From NCBI GenBank assembly GCA_035999765.1, contig CP108521.1:3162001-3226000 (forward strand): a stretch of DNA of 64,000 nt, written 5' to 3'. The stretch comes from Streptomyces sp. NBC_01231 (GTDB lineage: Bacteria; Actinomycetota; Actinomycetes; Streptomycetales; Streptomycetaceae). This document shows, piece by piece, positions 45,961-55,525 of the stretch (position 1 is its first letter; every line of letters begins with the position of its first letter). A program made the translations under genes and the position numbers. The notes below the pieces were generated by a model, which was not told the DNA's origin, made no database searches, and saw only the letters and a list, made by a program, of their open reading frames with translations.

Positions 45961-46682
45961 GGCCACGACGCCGCCACACCGCGCCGACCCTTTTCGCTCG
46001 GGGCGTGGCGCTCACCCTCCTGGTCCTGGTCAGCGGCTCAGCCTGTACGCAGGACAAGCCGCCCGTCCCGGCCTCCGCCGCCACCGCCCCCGCACTGACC
46101 ACCCCGCAGGCCGAGCTGCTCGCTCTCACCCGGTTCACGAACTACCGGCGCGGCGCGGCCCAGGTCACGGCGGACGTCCCGGTCCTCCATGGACACTCCG
46201 CCCGGCTCACCGGCCGCCTCGACTGGCGCCACGGGACCGGACTCGCGATCCTCCAAGGCAACGGCGGCGACCTGGAACGCGGACGCCACCTCCTGCGCTG
46301 GGACCGCACCACCGTCTCCGTCCAGCGCGACTGGACCGGCGCCCTCCCCACGCACCCACCCCGCGCCGGCTGGGCCCACCGCACGCTCACCGCTCAGACG
46401 TCCACCGTCGACACCGCCCTGCTCCTGCTGCTCAGCCTGGCCGCCGACCGACCGGACAACGCCCAACTGCTTCTCCACAGCGGCGCACGCCGCCTCGGAC
46501 GGGAGACCGTGGAAGGCGTCCCCACCACGGTCTTCGCAGGCCCGTCCACCCCCGCACCGGGGACGACGCGCAGCACACCGGGCCACACTCGCTACTGGAT
46601 CGACGCCGACGGAGGCCTGCGCCGCTTCTCGGCCCGACCCAGTGGCGCCGGCAGCTGGCTGCTGGCGACGTTCACCGCGTGA
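45957..46682 (+). CDS. Hypothetical lipoprotein coupled to the beta-helix protein
   Basis: A 241-residue protein with signal and lipobox LVSGSAC (Cys about 30). The mature part resembles LolA/LppX-like substrate-binding proteins in length and pattern (LTRFTNYRRGAAQVTADVPV.., RLTGRLDWRHGTGLAIL, VEGVPTTVFAGPS, TRYWIDADGGLRRFSA), a guess from pattern only. The start overlaps the preceding stop (ATGA). A paired membrane-anchored function with the beta-helix protein is likely. Confidence 0.75.
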   Translation: MRPRRRHTAPTLFARGVALTLLVLVSGSACTQDKPPVPASAATAPALTTPQAELLALTRFTNYRRGAAQVTADVPVLHGHSARLTGRLDWRHGTGLAILQGNGGDLERGRHLLRWDRTTVSVQRDWTGALPTHPPRAGWAHRTLTAQTSTVDTALLLLLSLAADRPDNAQLLLHSGARRLGRETVEGVPTTVFAGPSTPAPGTTRSTPGHTRYWIDADGGLRRFSARPSGAGSWLLATFTA

Positions 46683-46773
46683 CCTCGTGCCGCCGCTCAC
46701 GCGTGCTGAAGCGTGGGGACCCCTGCGAGACCTAGGTCCGCTTGTCCCGGTCCGGGCGTACCAGCAGCCCCCG

Positions 46774-46857
46774 TTACAGGGCCACGACCACCGCGTGCGT
46801 ACGGTCGCTGACGTCGAGCTTGGCGAAGACGCGCAGGAGGTGGGTCTTCACGGTGGC
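46774..46857 (-). pseudogene. C-terminal remnant of a LuxR-family regulator
   Basis: On the minus strand 27 codons plus a stop read ATVKTHLLRVFAKLDVSDRT and end VVVAL, the recognition-helix end of a NarL/LuxR response regulator. No start or receiver domain exists; immediately upstream is the truncated MMPL gene. It is the surviving tail after a deletion. Confidence 0.75.
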
Positions 46858-48169
46858 ATGGACTTCAGCTCGGGGAAGGCCGCGTTGAGACGGTCGTACG
46901 TCCGCATGGCGACGATGGAGCGCGAGTGGGTCTCACGGCCCATGTCCGTCAGATTCAGGCCGAGCACCGGGGCCGCCAGGGCGAGCATGACGAGGACGGT
47001 GCCGGTCAGGACCGGGGTGGGGTGCTTGCCGACGGGGCGCAGTACCGCGGTGGTGAGGCGGCCGGGACCGGTCCTGGGCGGCTTCGTGGGCCGTACGGCC
47101 TGACCGCGCTGCGCCGCCCGGGCCTCCTTGCGCACCGCGCGGCGCTTCGCTCGTCGGCCGAGCGTGGCGAGCAGGGCGGGCAGCACGGTCAGCGAGCTGA
47201 GCACGGCGACCTGGGTGACGACGGTCGCGCCGGTGGCGATCGAGGAGAAGATCACGTCGTCCACGAGGAACAGGGTGGCGCTGGAGACGGCGACGGCGAG
47301 TCCGGACAGCACGACCGCGCGTCCCGAGGTGGCGGCGGCCAGCTCCACGACGGCCTGCGGGCTGAGGCGGCCGCCCGACCTGGCCCGCTCCTCCCGTTCC
47401 CGCTTGAGGTAGAAGAGGGTGTAGTCGACGCCGACGGCCAGACCGATCAGCAGGATCACGTTGGTGCCGATGCCCGCGTCCGGGAAGACGTGCGACGCCG
47501 GCATCGACAGGCCGATGGCCGCGGCGATCGAGGAGAGCGCGAGCAGCAGCGATACGAGCGCCATCACGACGGAGCTGAAGACCAGCAGCAGGGTGACCAG
47601 CGTGACCGGCAGCGCGATCACCTCCGTGCGGGACAGGTCGTCACCGCGCAGCTTGTCGACGCCCTTGCCGATCGAAGGGGACCCGGTCTCCTCCACCCGC
47701 AGCCCCGGGTTGGCCTTCTGCACCTCGGCGGTCTGCGCGAGCAGCGCGTCGACGTGCTTCTTGACCTCCAGCTCCGGGCCCTTCATGGTGACGTCGACCC
47801 GTACGGCGGTCTTGTTGCCGCACGCACCGGGGTACCCACCGAGCGCACCTCCGGAAGCCCCCGCATCCGGTCGGCGACGTCCTTGGCGGCGGCGTCGGCC
47901 GCGGTCAGGTCGAGCCGGCCGGTCCCGGGCCGCGCGGTGATCAGGACGCGTTCGACGGGGCGCTGCTGCAGTCCGCCCTCGGCGGCCATCGCCTCGGCCC
48001 GGCCCGCCTCACCGATGCGGAAGTCCTCCGCGGTGGCCGGGTTGCCTCCGACCGCGATGCCCACGCCCAGGCAGAGAACCACGAACAGGAGCCATCCGAC
48101 GATGGCGCGCCACGGGTGTCCGGCGCTCCGACGCGCCATGCGTACAGGGAGATTCTTCATGCCGTTCAT
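46848..48169 (-). pseudogene. Frameshifted, 3'-truncated MMPL-family transporter
   Basis: An RND/MMPL lipid-exporter-like gene. The N-terminal part (start at 48169 or 48160; MARRSAGHPWRAIVGWLLF) runs to a frameshift near 47815-47840, after VRSVGTPV. The second frame continues from about VRVDVTMKGPELEVKKHVD through the first transmembrane block (LPVTLVTLLLVFSSVVMALVSLLLALSS, IGLAVGVDYTLFYLKREREE) and stops at 46848 in ELKSMPP. The family is usually about 700 residues or more; only about 440 remain, and the second half is replaced by the LuxR tail. Confidence 0.8.
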
Positions 48170-48293
48170 GCTGGTCGGCGGGGGGTCGCGCCGACAGCCT
48201 CGACAGGTTGAACCTCGGGTCCACCGACTGGTGGACCGGGCCGTCCCCGGCTGCATGGGTGCGGCCGTTCTCACATTCGTGGAAACGACCGGT

Positions 48294-48962
48294 TCAGGAC
48301 GCACCGACAGGTCCGGGTCTCGACGGGAGGCCGGCCACGAAAATGTGCAGGCTGACGCCAAGGGCCCACATGGGGAACACCAGCTCGGACCAGGCGACGC
48401 TGCCCGACACGAGGAGCAGCGTCAGAGCGACGAGGTAGCCAAGGAGGTAGAGCCAGCGCGGAAGGACTCCGAGCCGATGCCCGATGGTGGAGGTCGAGAA
48501 GGTGAACACCGCGGCCATGCGCATCGCGTAGGTCGTCAGGAGGCTGTAGGTGACATGACGGCCGAACGACGACCCTTGCAGCTTGGAGCCGGCCCCGGCC
48601 AGGTCGGCCGTGACCAGCAGGCCGCCGGCCGCCGCCGCGGCCCCGAAGAGGGTCGCCACGAACAGCAGACCGCTGCCCAGGAAGACCGTGGCGAAGAACT
48701 GGTCCTCGGCCTCTCCGATGCGTGCGCGCACAGCGCCCATGAACCACAGGAAGAAGATGCCCGCGAAGGGAATGAGGTTGAGCGCCGTCTGTACGGTACG
48801 CCGACGCGAGGGGTCGGTGACCCAGCTGGTGCCCACGTTGCCTGACTCGTCCGGTACCGCCAGACGGACCAGAATGATGGCCGCGGCGAGCAGTAGGGCG
48901 AAGACGATCCCCACCAGTCCTACGGCACGTGGAGTGCGCAGCGCCTGCAGCTTTCTTTCCAT
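48294..48962 (-). CDS. Hypothetical integral membrane protein
   Basis: A 222-residue protein with about six hydrophobic segments (AVGLVGIVFALLLAAAIILV, LNLIPFAGIFFLWFMGAV, FFATVFLGSGLLFVATLFGAAAAAGGLLV, LLTTYAMRMAAVFTFSTSTIG, LYLLGYLVALTLLLVSG, ELVFPMWALGVSLHIFVA). No family I can name. The ATG at 48962 has GAGGAAG about 13 bp upstream. It precedes the broken MMPL gene by 125 bp on the same strand. Confidence 0.72.
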   Translation of the reverse strand: MERKLQALRTPRAVGLVGIVFALLLAAAIILVRLAVPDESGNVGTSWVTDPSRRRTVQTALNLIPFAGIFFLWFMGAVRARIGEAEDQFFATVFLGSGLLFVATLFGAAAAAGGLLVTADLAGAGSKLQGSSFGRHVTYSLLTTYAMRMAAVFTFSTSTIGHRLGVLPRWLYLLGYLVALTLLLVSGSVAWSELVFPMWALGVSLHIFVAGLPSRPGPVGAS

Positions 48963-49134
48963 GGGCGGTCGGTCGCTTCCTCTCCCGCGTCACGGATCGG
49001 CCGGGGCGTGCAGCCACGCGTGGAAGCCCAGCGGGCGGCTAGGACCAGCAAGCACCGGTCTACGTCGACGTGCCACTGGGGCTGTCCATGCGGGTGACGT
49101 GGCGCAGGGGTGGAGTCCGCCTTGGCGGCGGACC

Positions 49135-50127
49135 TCACTGGCTGACGAGGCCGATCGGATGGTTCGCGTCACGGGGGCACACGGCGATGGTCAGGCGGCC
49201 GCGGCCCGGTGAGACCCCCGTGGGGTCGTTGGCCCACATGGCGTCTGCGTTCTGCTCGTCTTCGTAGGGGATCCAACTGGTGGTGCTCGGATCCCATTCG
49301 CTTTCCTCCGCCGTGAGGAGCGGGGCGAGTTCCGTACCGCAGATGGAGCAAACCAGTGGCCGTGGCCCCGTGAGCGGCCAGGCTACGTACCCGCCGGCCT
49401 TCCAGCCAGGAGCCGTGGACAGATCCGAGATGTACCGATCGCCTTCGTCCTCCGGCCCTTCCCATGCGGCGATGCGCTCCTGCAGGGCGGGGTCGAGGGT
49501 CATGAAGTAGGGGTGCTCGACGATTTCCTCGGGGTGCAGAACGCAGGGAGAGGGGACGAGTTCTTCACGGCCGACGACTTCGGGCACCGGCTGCTCCGCC
49601 AGCACCACGGACACCTCCTCGGCCCGCCGCCACCGCACATGCACGTACGGCTCGTGACGGCTCTCACCGTGCCTCTCGAAGCCGCACCAGAACACCTGGA
49701 GCAGGTCTCCCTCCCCCGTATCGGGCAACCCGGGCACATCGCGTCGGTACAGCTGAGCCACGGCGAGCATCGGGATGGGGTCCGTGTCGGCGAGATGCGG
49801 GGCGTGCCGACCGCGCTTGAAGCGGGCGAGTATTGCGGTTTCCTCGGCGTTCGGCCCGGACCGCGGATCACGCCGCCAGGCCTGCTCAAGGATCTCCCGC
49901 TCGCGCACCACCTCGGAATAGCGGTAACCGCTGCCCCGCTTGTGCGGAATCGTGCAGACCGGCCAGGGCTCGTCAGCGGGCCACAGCAGCGGGCCACCGA
50001 CGGAACTGTCATGCACGGTGGGAACACCGCGCCGCGGATGCAGCCGAGTTGCGGTCCGGCGCATCTCAGCAAGCTCAGGGAAGATCCCTTCGACATCGAC
50101 GGGGCGGGGTGGGGTGGTACGCGGCAT
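49135..50127 (-). CDS. DUF1963-like protein, candidate immunity to the RHS toxin
   Basis: A 330-residue soluble protein. VGGPLLWPADEPWPVC near residue 45 resembles the GGxPxLPxxxxWP core of DUF1963/YwqG-type proteins. MLAVAQLYRRDVPGLPDTGEGDLLQVFWC fits that fold's second block. The C-terminus has CSICGTEL and a later CPRDANHP, a likely zinc site. It lies 75 bp downstream of the RHS toxin gene on the same strand, the usual place for an immunity gene. Function is inferred from position. GTG or ATG at 50127 begins MPRTTPPRPVD. Confidence 0.72.
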   Translation of the reverse strand: MPRTTPPRPVDVEGIFPELAEMRRTATRLHPRRGVPTVHDSSVGGPLLWPADEPWPVCTIPHKRGSGYRYSEVVREREILEQAWRRDPRSGPNAEETAILARFKRGRHAPHLADTDPIPMLAVAQLYRRDVPGLPDTGEGDLLQVFWCGFERHGESRHEPYVHVRWRRAEEVSVVLAEQPVPEVVGREELVPSPCVLHPEEIVEHPYFMTLDPALQERIAAWEGPEDEGDRYISDLSTAPGWKAGGYVAWPLTGPRPLVCSICGTELAPLLTAEESEWDPSTTSWIPYEDEQNADAMWANDPTGVSPGRGRLTIAVCPRDANHPIGLVSQ

Positions 50128-50201
50128 GGGTCAGGGCTCCCAAAGCTCGGGTAGCTGTTCGGAAGTGGGGTGTGCCGGGGACGGGTGGGCACTCTACCTA
50201 C

Positions 50202-53200
50202 TCAGGGGCTCCAGCCTGGTACGGCGGTGCGTACCCCGGCGGCTGGGTTGTCGAGCCAACCCGTCAGCTCGAATCCCTGGTTGCCGTGGGCAGAGTATTC
50301 GAGGCGGATGGGTATGGGGTTGGTCCCCTCGTAGACCGGGGTGACGTCGTACTGGACGATTTCGCCCTTCTTCACGGCCTTGTAGATCTCACCCTCGATC
50401 ATGTCGCGTTGATACGGGGTGTTGACGGGGTCCTGTGTCTGGGTCACCAAATTGTGCTTCGCGTTGTGGTGCTTGCCGGCGCCACCGAGGCGGTCGGCCA
50501 GGAGGTGGCCGCGAGCCTCGTTGAACGCAGTCCCGTGTCCGCGCCAGCCGGGCGGTGTGATCTGCCCGGCCGGGGAACCGGACTTCAGCATCTCAGGGCG
50601 GATGCAGGCGGAGACACCGGTCGGACGGCCAAGGTGATCCAGCGGCTTGTACCGGACGCTGCCACCCGACGCGTAGTGGTCCTTGCGGCACGGCGCCAGG
50701 CCGAGGGGGTCGTAGAGGTCCAGGGGATTGTCGACGTAGGCGACCGGGTTGGGCGCCGGCGTCAGGCCCAGCGGGTCGGGGCTGACGTACCGTGCGGTCT
50801 CCGGGTCGTAGTGGCGGAAGTAGTTGTAGTGGAGGCCGGTCTCGGGGTCGGCGTACTGGCCGGGGTGGCGCAGCGGCGTGTGGGCGGTGGCGTCCGGGTT
50901 GACGGCTGTGGTGCCCCACACGGTCGCGCGCGTGTGCCAGGCGATCGCGCCGCTCTCGTCGACGAGCTCGGTCGGGGTGCCCACGAGGTCGGAGACGATG
51001 GCGAAGAAGCGGGAGTCGACCTCCTCGTCGGACAGAGGCTTGCGTTCGTACTGAATCAGCGGCCGGAAGCCGTCGTGGTCCCAGGTGAGTGTGGTGTCGG
51101 TGTCGGTCGTCGTCTGCTCGGCCAGGCGTGGGCCGTCCCACGTGAAGCGGGTCTCGTCGATGACCGAACCGGCCTCGTTCAGACGGTACTTGGCGGTGCG
51201 GCGGCCCAGCGGGTCGTACCGGTAGTGCCAGGTCGAGCCGTCGGGGGTGGTGCAGGAGGTAAGGCGGTTCTCGGCGTCCCAGGCGTAGTGCCAGACGTCG
51301 GGTTTGCGTGACAACCGCTTCTTGACGCGTTCGACGAGGCGTCCGGCGTCGTCGTAGCGGTAGTGGGTGTGTCCGGCGCGGATGAGACGGGTGCCGGTGT
51401 AGTCGCGCTCGCCACGCGCTGCGGGGTCCGCGGCTCCGTCCGGCCAGTCGGCAGTGCGCTGGTTGCCCGACGCGTCGTAGGCGTACGTCTCCGGGCCGGC
51501 GGGCCCGGCGGCGCGCAGGGGCCGGCCTATGGGGTCGAGAGCGTAGGTGGTGCCACGCCCGGTGACCTCTTCGTGGACGGCGGTGAGGTGGTCGTCGGCG
51601 CGGTAGGCGTAGCTGCGGGCGCGGATCCTCCGGCCCGGCTGGGCCGTGAGGCTGTGCCCCGTGAGCCGGCCCACGGCGTCCCAGTCCGATGTGAGGTGAA
51701 GGCTTTCGCCCACGGTGCGTTCGGTCTCACGGCCGAGGAGGTCGTGACCGAAGGCCAGGGTGTGCCGGCCGTCGACGGTGAGGGCGGTGCGGTTTCCGAC
51801 CTCGTCCCAGCCCAGCTCCGTCAGTGCGCCGGTGGGTGTGGTGCGCGAGATCCGCCGGCCCGCTGGGTCGTAGCCGAGGCGGAGGGCGGCGCCGTCCACG
51901 GTCTGGGTCAGCAGACGCCCCGCCACGTCGTAGGAGAACTCCAGGGTGCACTGAGGGCTTTCGGCCGCTGTCAGTTGGGACGCGGCGTCGTAGGAGAACG
52001 TGGTGCGCGTGCTGCCCACGGTCTTCGCGGCGAGCCGGCTGTTGTCGTCGAACTCGAACGCGATGTCCTGTCCGGCCGCGTTGGTGCGGGTGACGAGCTG
52101 CCCGGCCGGGTCGTAGGAGCAGCGGCTGACGCGGCCGTCGAAGTCGGTCTCCGTCAGCACACGGCCGACGGGATCGAACTCGTAGGTCCACGTCAACCCG
52201 GCCGGGTTGACGACCTGGACGAGGCGCTGCTCCGTGTCGTGGACGAAGGTGTGCGTACGGCCGTCCGGCGTGGTCCGCGAGGAGAGCAGGTCGAACGGGC
52301 CGAATGTGCAGCTTGTGACTCCGCCGAGCGGGTCGGTGTGGCGGAGGCAGTTGCCCTCACCGTCCCATTCCCATGTCTCGCTGCTTCCGTTCGGGGCGGT
52401 GCGCGCGCGGAGCCTGCCCTCGGCGTCCCAGACGAAGTGGCTGGACCGGCCGAGCGCGTCGGTCAGTTCGAGGGGTTGTCCGAAGGCGTCCCGGCGGCAC
52501 ACGGTGCGGGCGCCGCGGGCGTCCACGACGGCGACCGGAAGTCCTGCTGCGTCGGCTTCCAGACGAAGGGTCGCTCCGAGCGGGTCGGTGATGCTCTCCG
52601 GAGCTCCGGTGACGTGATGGGCGAAGCGGTGGATGGCGCCGTCCGGGCCGATGACCGCGGTGCGGTTGCCCCGCTCGTCGTACTCCAGTCGGGTCTCGGC
52701 GCCGTCCGGGCCGGTGAGGGAGACCGGCAGATGCAGGGCGTTGTAGGCGATGCGGGTGACGGCCCCGTCGGGGGCGGTGACGGTTATCAGGTTCCCGTCG
52801 TCGTCCCAGTCCCAGCGGGCGGTGCGCCCGAGCGGGTCGGTGTGGGACAGGAGGTGGTCACGGCGGTCCCACTGCTGGGTGGTGGTGTGCCCCAGCGGGT
52901 CGGTGATCGCGATGATCTGGCCGTGCCGGTTGGCGCGGTAGACCGTGGCGTGTCCGAGGGAGTCGGTGTAGGTGACGGTGCTGGTGCCGTCCTCGTGCGG
53001 ATCGCCGTACAGCACACGGGAGTTGAGGATGCCGTCGGTCCCGCGGGTCTCGACCACCCGACCGCCGGCGTCGTACGCGTACGTGAACTCGGTGGCGTTG
53101 GAGTCCCGCCAGCCGGTGACGCGGTGGGCGTCGTCGTACGTGAAGCGCGTCGCGGCGTCGACGGCGTTGCGCACTTCGATCAGGTCCCCGACGTCGTCGT

Positions 53201-54920
53201 AGAGGAAGGAACGTACCTGCACAGGTTCGTCGTCGGTGAGTACCGACAGCCCGGTGACGCGGCCCTGTTCGGCGACGGAGTCGACCCGGACCTCATAGCC
53301 TCCACTGTGGGTGACGGTGAGCGGTACGTCGTGCTCGTCGCGTTCCACGTCGACGCTGTTGCCGTTGCGGTCCTCGACCCCCACCAGCCACCACACACCG
53401 TCACGTGAGGCGGCGGGCTCGAAGTGACGTATGAGGCCGCTGTGGGGATCCTGCGCCGTCAGTACGTAGCTGCTGCCGCGCGTGACATAGGTGAGTGGCA
53501 GCCGCACGCCTTCGGCCGGACCGACCCGGTCGCCGGGCAGATCGGGCAGGCGCGGATAGGCGAGGGCGGAGCCGTCCTCGCGATACCACCAGTACCCGCC
53601 CAACGTGTCGTCCTTCTCCAGGCGTTCGTCGAGCGTGGCGGCCCACGACGGTCCGAAGGAGCGGCCTGCGGCGTAGCCGGACAGGTGGGTGCGGCGCAGC
53701 ACCAGCGGCAGCACACCGGGCAGTTCCACATCGCTCTGGGCGAGGATCATCTGACCGCTGGCCATGTCGATCGGGTCGCCGCACGTCTCCTTGGCCTCGA
53801 GTTCGCGGGCCTGCCGGGACAGCTTCGCCGAGTCGATCTTCAACCCGTCGTCCGGCTTGCGTCCAGCGGCCGGAGAGCCTCCGCTTCGAGAACCGCCGCC
53901 CCCGTCGCCCTTGTTGACGTGAATGCCGTCGGCCCGGTTACGGACGTCGATGTCGTTGTGCTTGTGCAGCCGGGAGGTCGCCTTCACACGGTCCGGTACG
54001 GTCTCCGTGACGTGCTTGGCCACCTTGCCGAGGGCCTTCTCCGAGCCCTTCAGCGCGCCGTGCAGCACGCTGTCGAAGGTCTGCGTGAACGGATCGCGGC
54101 CCTTACTCCGTCCGAAGGCCCCCTTGGCCCGTGACAGCGGCGAGGACGAGGCCAGGTGCAGCTCTCCGCCGTGCCGCGAGACCTTGCCCGCGCCGTCCTC
54201 GAACTCGGTGTGGTCGATCTTGGTGGTTTTCTGGCCACCTCCAGCCCCACCGCTGCCCGAACCGCCGCCTGCCGAGGCGAGCTGCATCCCACCGTGTCCA
54301 CCGCGCCCACCGCTTTCGCCGGTTCCCCCGGTGGCGGGCGGCATGGAGAACGCCCCCTCGGCCAGGTCGAGCACCATGTCCTCGACCATCGACTCCAGCT
54401 TGGCGTTGATCGGCTCGGTGATCTTGGCCAGGACCTCCTCGACGATCCGGTCCACGGCCTCGTCGATGATCCGCTTGATCACCTGGCGCATCGCCGCGAT
54501 CTCGGCCGCGCCGATGACCGCGGACAGGCCGCCGGTCACGACGGCGAGCCCGACGGATATGCCCAACGACCCCGCCATGATGGCGAGTTCGGCCTCGGCC
54601 TTGGTCTTCATGCCGAAGATGATGTCGGCGAGGGCATCGCAGGCATCTGCGAACAGGCGTGCAAGTTCCGGGAGTTTCTCCAGGTGGCTCGCCTTGACCT
54701 GGTTCCAGTGCGTCTCCATCGCGTCGACGGCCCAGCCCTCCGAGGAAGACAGGATCCGGGACACCGCCTTGTGCGCATCGCCGCCGTGGCCCTCGAACTG
54801 CTTCGCGAACTCCCGCATGGCGTCGGCCATTTCGCGGTAGTCGTCCTCATCGACGTTCGGGAAGTTGATCCCGATGAAGTCCAGAACCTCGTCCAGCCAG
54901 CCCGGAATCGTGTAGCCCAT
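50202..54920 (-). CDS. RHS-repeat polymorphic toxin with nuclease-like C-terminus
   Basis: A 1572-residue polymorphic toxin. Residues 1-200 are a helical WXG100/CpnT-like N-terminal domain (GWLDEVLDFIGINFPNVDEDDYREMADAMREFAKQF), indicating type VII secretion. A Gly-rich linker, then a DUF6531 domain (CGDPIDMASGQMILAQSDVELPGVLPLVLRRTH), over 700 residues of YD repeats, and the RHS core (YDPETARYVSPDPLGLTPAPNP..YVDNP). The last about 162 residues (50202-50690) are the variable toxin, with EARGHLLADRLGG and NAKHNLVTQTQ..N...MIEGE, a DNA/RNA non-specific endonuclease pattern. The start at 54920 begins the WXG-like domain. Confidence 0.92.
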   Translation of the reverse strand: MGYTIPGWLDEVLDFIGINFPNVDEDDYREMADAMREFAKQFEGHGGDAHKAVSRILSSSEGWAVDAMETHWNQVKASHLEKLPELARLFADACDALADIIFGMKTKAEAELAIMAGSLGISVGLAVVTGGLSAVIGAAEIAAMRQVIKRIIDEAVDRIVEEVLAKITEPINAKLESMVEDMVLDLAEGAFSMPPATGGTGESGGRGGHGGMQLASAGGGSGSGGAGGGQKTTKIDHTEFEDGAGKVSRHGGELHLASSSPLSRAKGAFGRSKGRDPFTQTFDSVLHGALKGSEKALGKVAKHVTETVPDRVKATSRLHKHNDIDVRNRADGIHVNKGDGGGGSRSGGSPAAGRKPDDGLKIDSAKLSRQARELEAKETCGDPIDMASGQMILAQSDVELPGVLPLVLRRTHLSGYAAGRSFGPSWAATLDERLEKDDTLGGYWWYREDGSALAYPRLPDLPGDRVGPAEGVRLPLTYVTRGSSYVLTAQDPHSGLIRHFEPAASRDGVWWLVGVEDRNGNSVDVERDEHDVPLTVTHSGGYEVRVDSVAEQGRVTGLSVLTDDEPVQVRSFLYDDVGDLIEVRNAVDAATRFTYDDAHRVTGWRDSNATEFTYAYDAGGRVVETRGTDGILNSRVLYGDPHEDGTSTVTYTDSLGHATVYRANRHGQIIAITDPLGHTTTQQWDRRDHLLSHTDPLGRTARWDWDDDGNLITVTAPDGAVTRIAYNALHLPVSLTGPDGAETRLEYDERGNRTAVIGPDGAIHRFAHHVTGAPESITDPLGATLRLEADAAGLPVAVVDARGARTVCRRDAFGQPLELTDALGRSSHFVWDAEGRLRARTAPNGSSETWEWDGEGNCLRHTDPLGGVTSCTFGPFDLLSSRTTPDGRTHTFVHDTEQRLVQVVNPAGLTWTYEFDPVGRVLTETDFDGRVSRCSYDPAGQLVTRTNAAGQDIAFEFDDNSRLAAKTVGSTRTTFSYDAASQLTAAESPQCTLEFSYDVAGRLLTQTVDGAALRLGYDPAGRRISRTTPTGALTELGWDEVGNRTALTVDGRHTLAFGHDLLGRETERTVGESLHLTSDWDAVGRLTGHSLTAQPGRRIRARSYAYRADDHLTAVHEEVTGRGTTYALDPIGRPLRAAGPAGPETYAYDASGNQRTADWPDGAADPAARGERDYTGTRLIRAGHTHYRYDDAGRLVERVKKRLSRKPDVWHYAWDAENRLTSCTTPDGSTWHYRYDPLGRRTAKYRLNEAGSVIDETRFTWDGPRLAEQTTTDTDTTLTWDHDGFRPLIQYERKPLSDEEVDSRFFAIVSDLVGTPTELVDESGAIAWHTRATVWGTTAVNPDATAHTPLRHPGQYADPETGLHYNYFRHYDPETARYVSPDPLGLTPAPNPVAYVDNPLDLYDPLGLAPCRKDHYASGGSVRYKPLDHLGRPTGVSACIRPEMLKSGSPAGQITPPGWRGHGTAFNEARGHLLADRLGGAGKHHNAKHNLVTQTQDPVNTPYQRDMIEGEIYKAVKKGEIVQYDVTPVYEGTNPIPIRLEYSAHGNQGFELTGWLDNPAAGVRTAVPGWSP

Positions 54921-55525
54921 CCCCCGTTGTTCCCCCCGTGTCGCTCCGAGCGTGCTCGCGCAAGCCGAGTTCACGCGTTGCGGTTGAAAACCCTAGTCGA
55001 TATCAGCACACCCGTGCGAGTCATGAAGGCGGCGAACTCCGTTTCTCACAGGGGCGCTTGCATGACCGGCCACCGAGTTGGCAACAGGGCATGGCGCGCC
55101 TGCTGCGGTGGTTGTCGCGTGCGGAGGCTGTTTCGTGCTGTGGCTGTCACGACGACCCGCACGACAGGCTCGGCATCGACAAACAGCGCCTGGGACACGG
55201 GCCCGCCCTGCCACGGACATGCCGCATGCGACGTCACCGCCTCTGCTCGTCGAGTGCGCCCTCCGTCGGCGGAACTGCCCTGGGCGACAGGCAGTTGCGT
55301 CCGAACGCCGGCCGCCGTCCGGACGGGGCCGCTCACGCGACGGGCTGGCCGACAGGGCTCGTGTCGCCGCCGACCGGCGACGACGACCACGAGTCGTCCC
55401 AGCGAGGCTCCACCCCGGATACTCGGGGCGGAGCCTCTGTGCCAGAAGGGCCGTTGTGGCAGGTCAAAATGGGAAGGGCTGCCGAGCCCGTCCGAAGGGG
55501 GCGTAACGGTAGCGGACGCCGTTGG
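54921..55525. other. 605-bp gap: toxin promoter and a terminator
   Basis: Open frames here have no ribosome-binding sites and shadow composition. The left part should carry the RHS gene promoter; a hairpin lies at 55404-55437. I see nothing else. Confidence 0.45.
55404..55437 (-). terminator. Terminator of the PA14/dehydrogenase gene
   Basis: GAGGCTCCACCCCG (55404-55417) pairs with CGGGGCGGAGCCTC (55424-55437) with one mismatch and a 6-nt loop, about 90 bp after the stop. Confidence 0.6.

Noticed and set aside
49000..55000. CRISPR-like periodicity in the RHS gene
   Set aside because: Repeats are diverged YD protein repeats in one coding frame, not short identical repeats with spacers.
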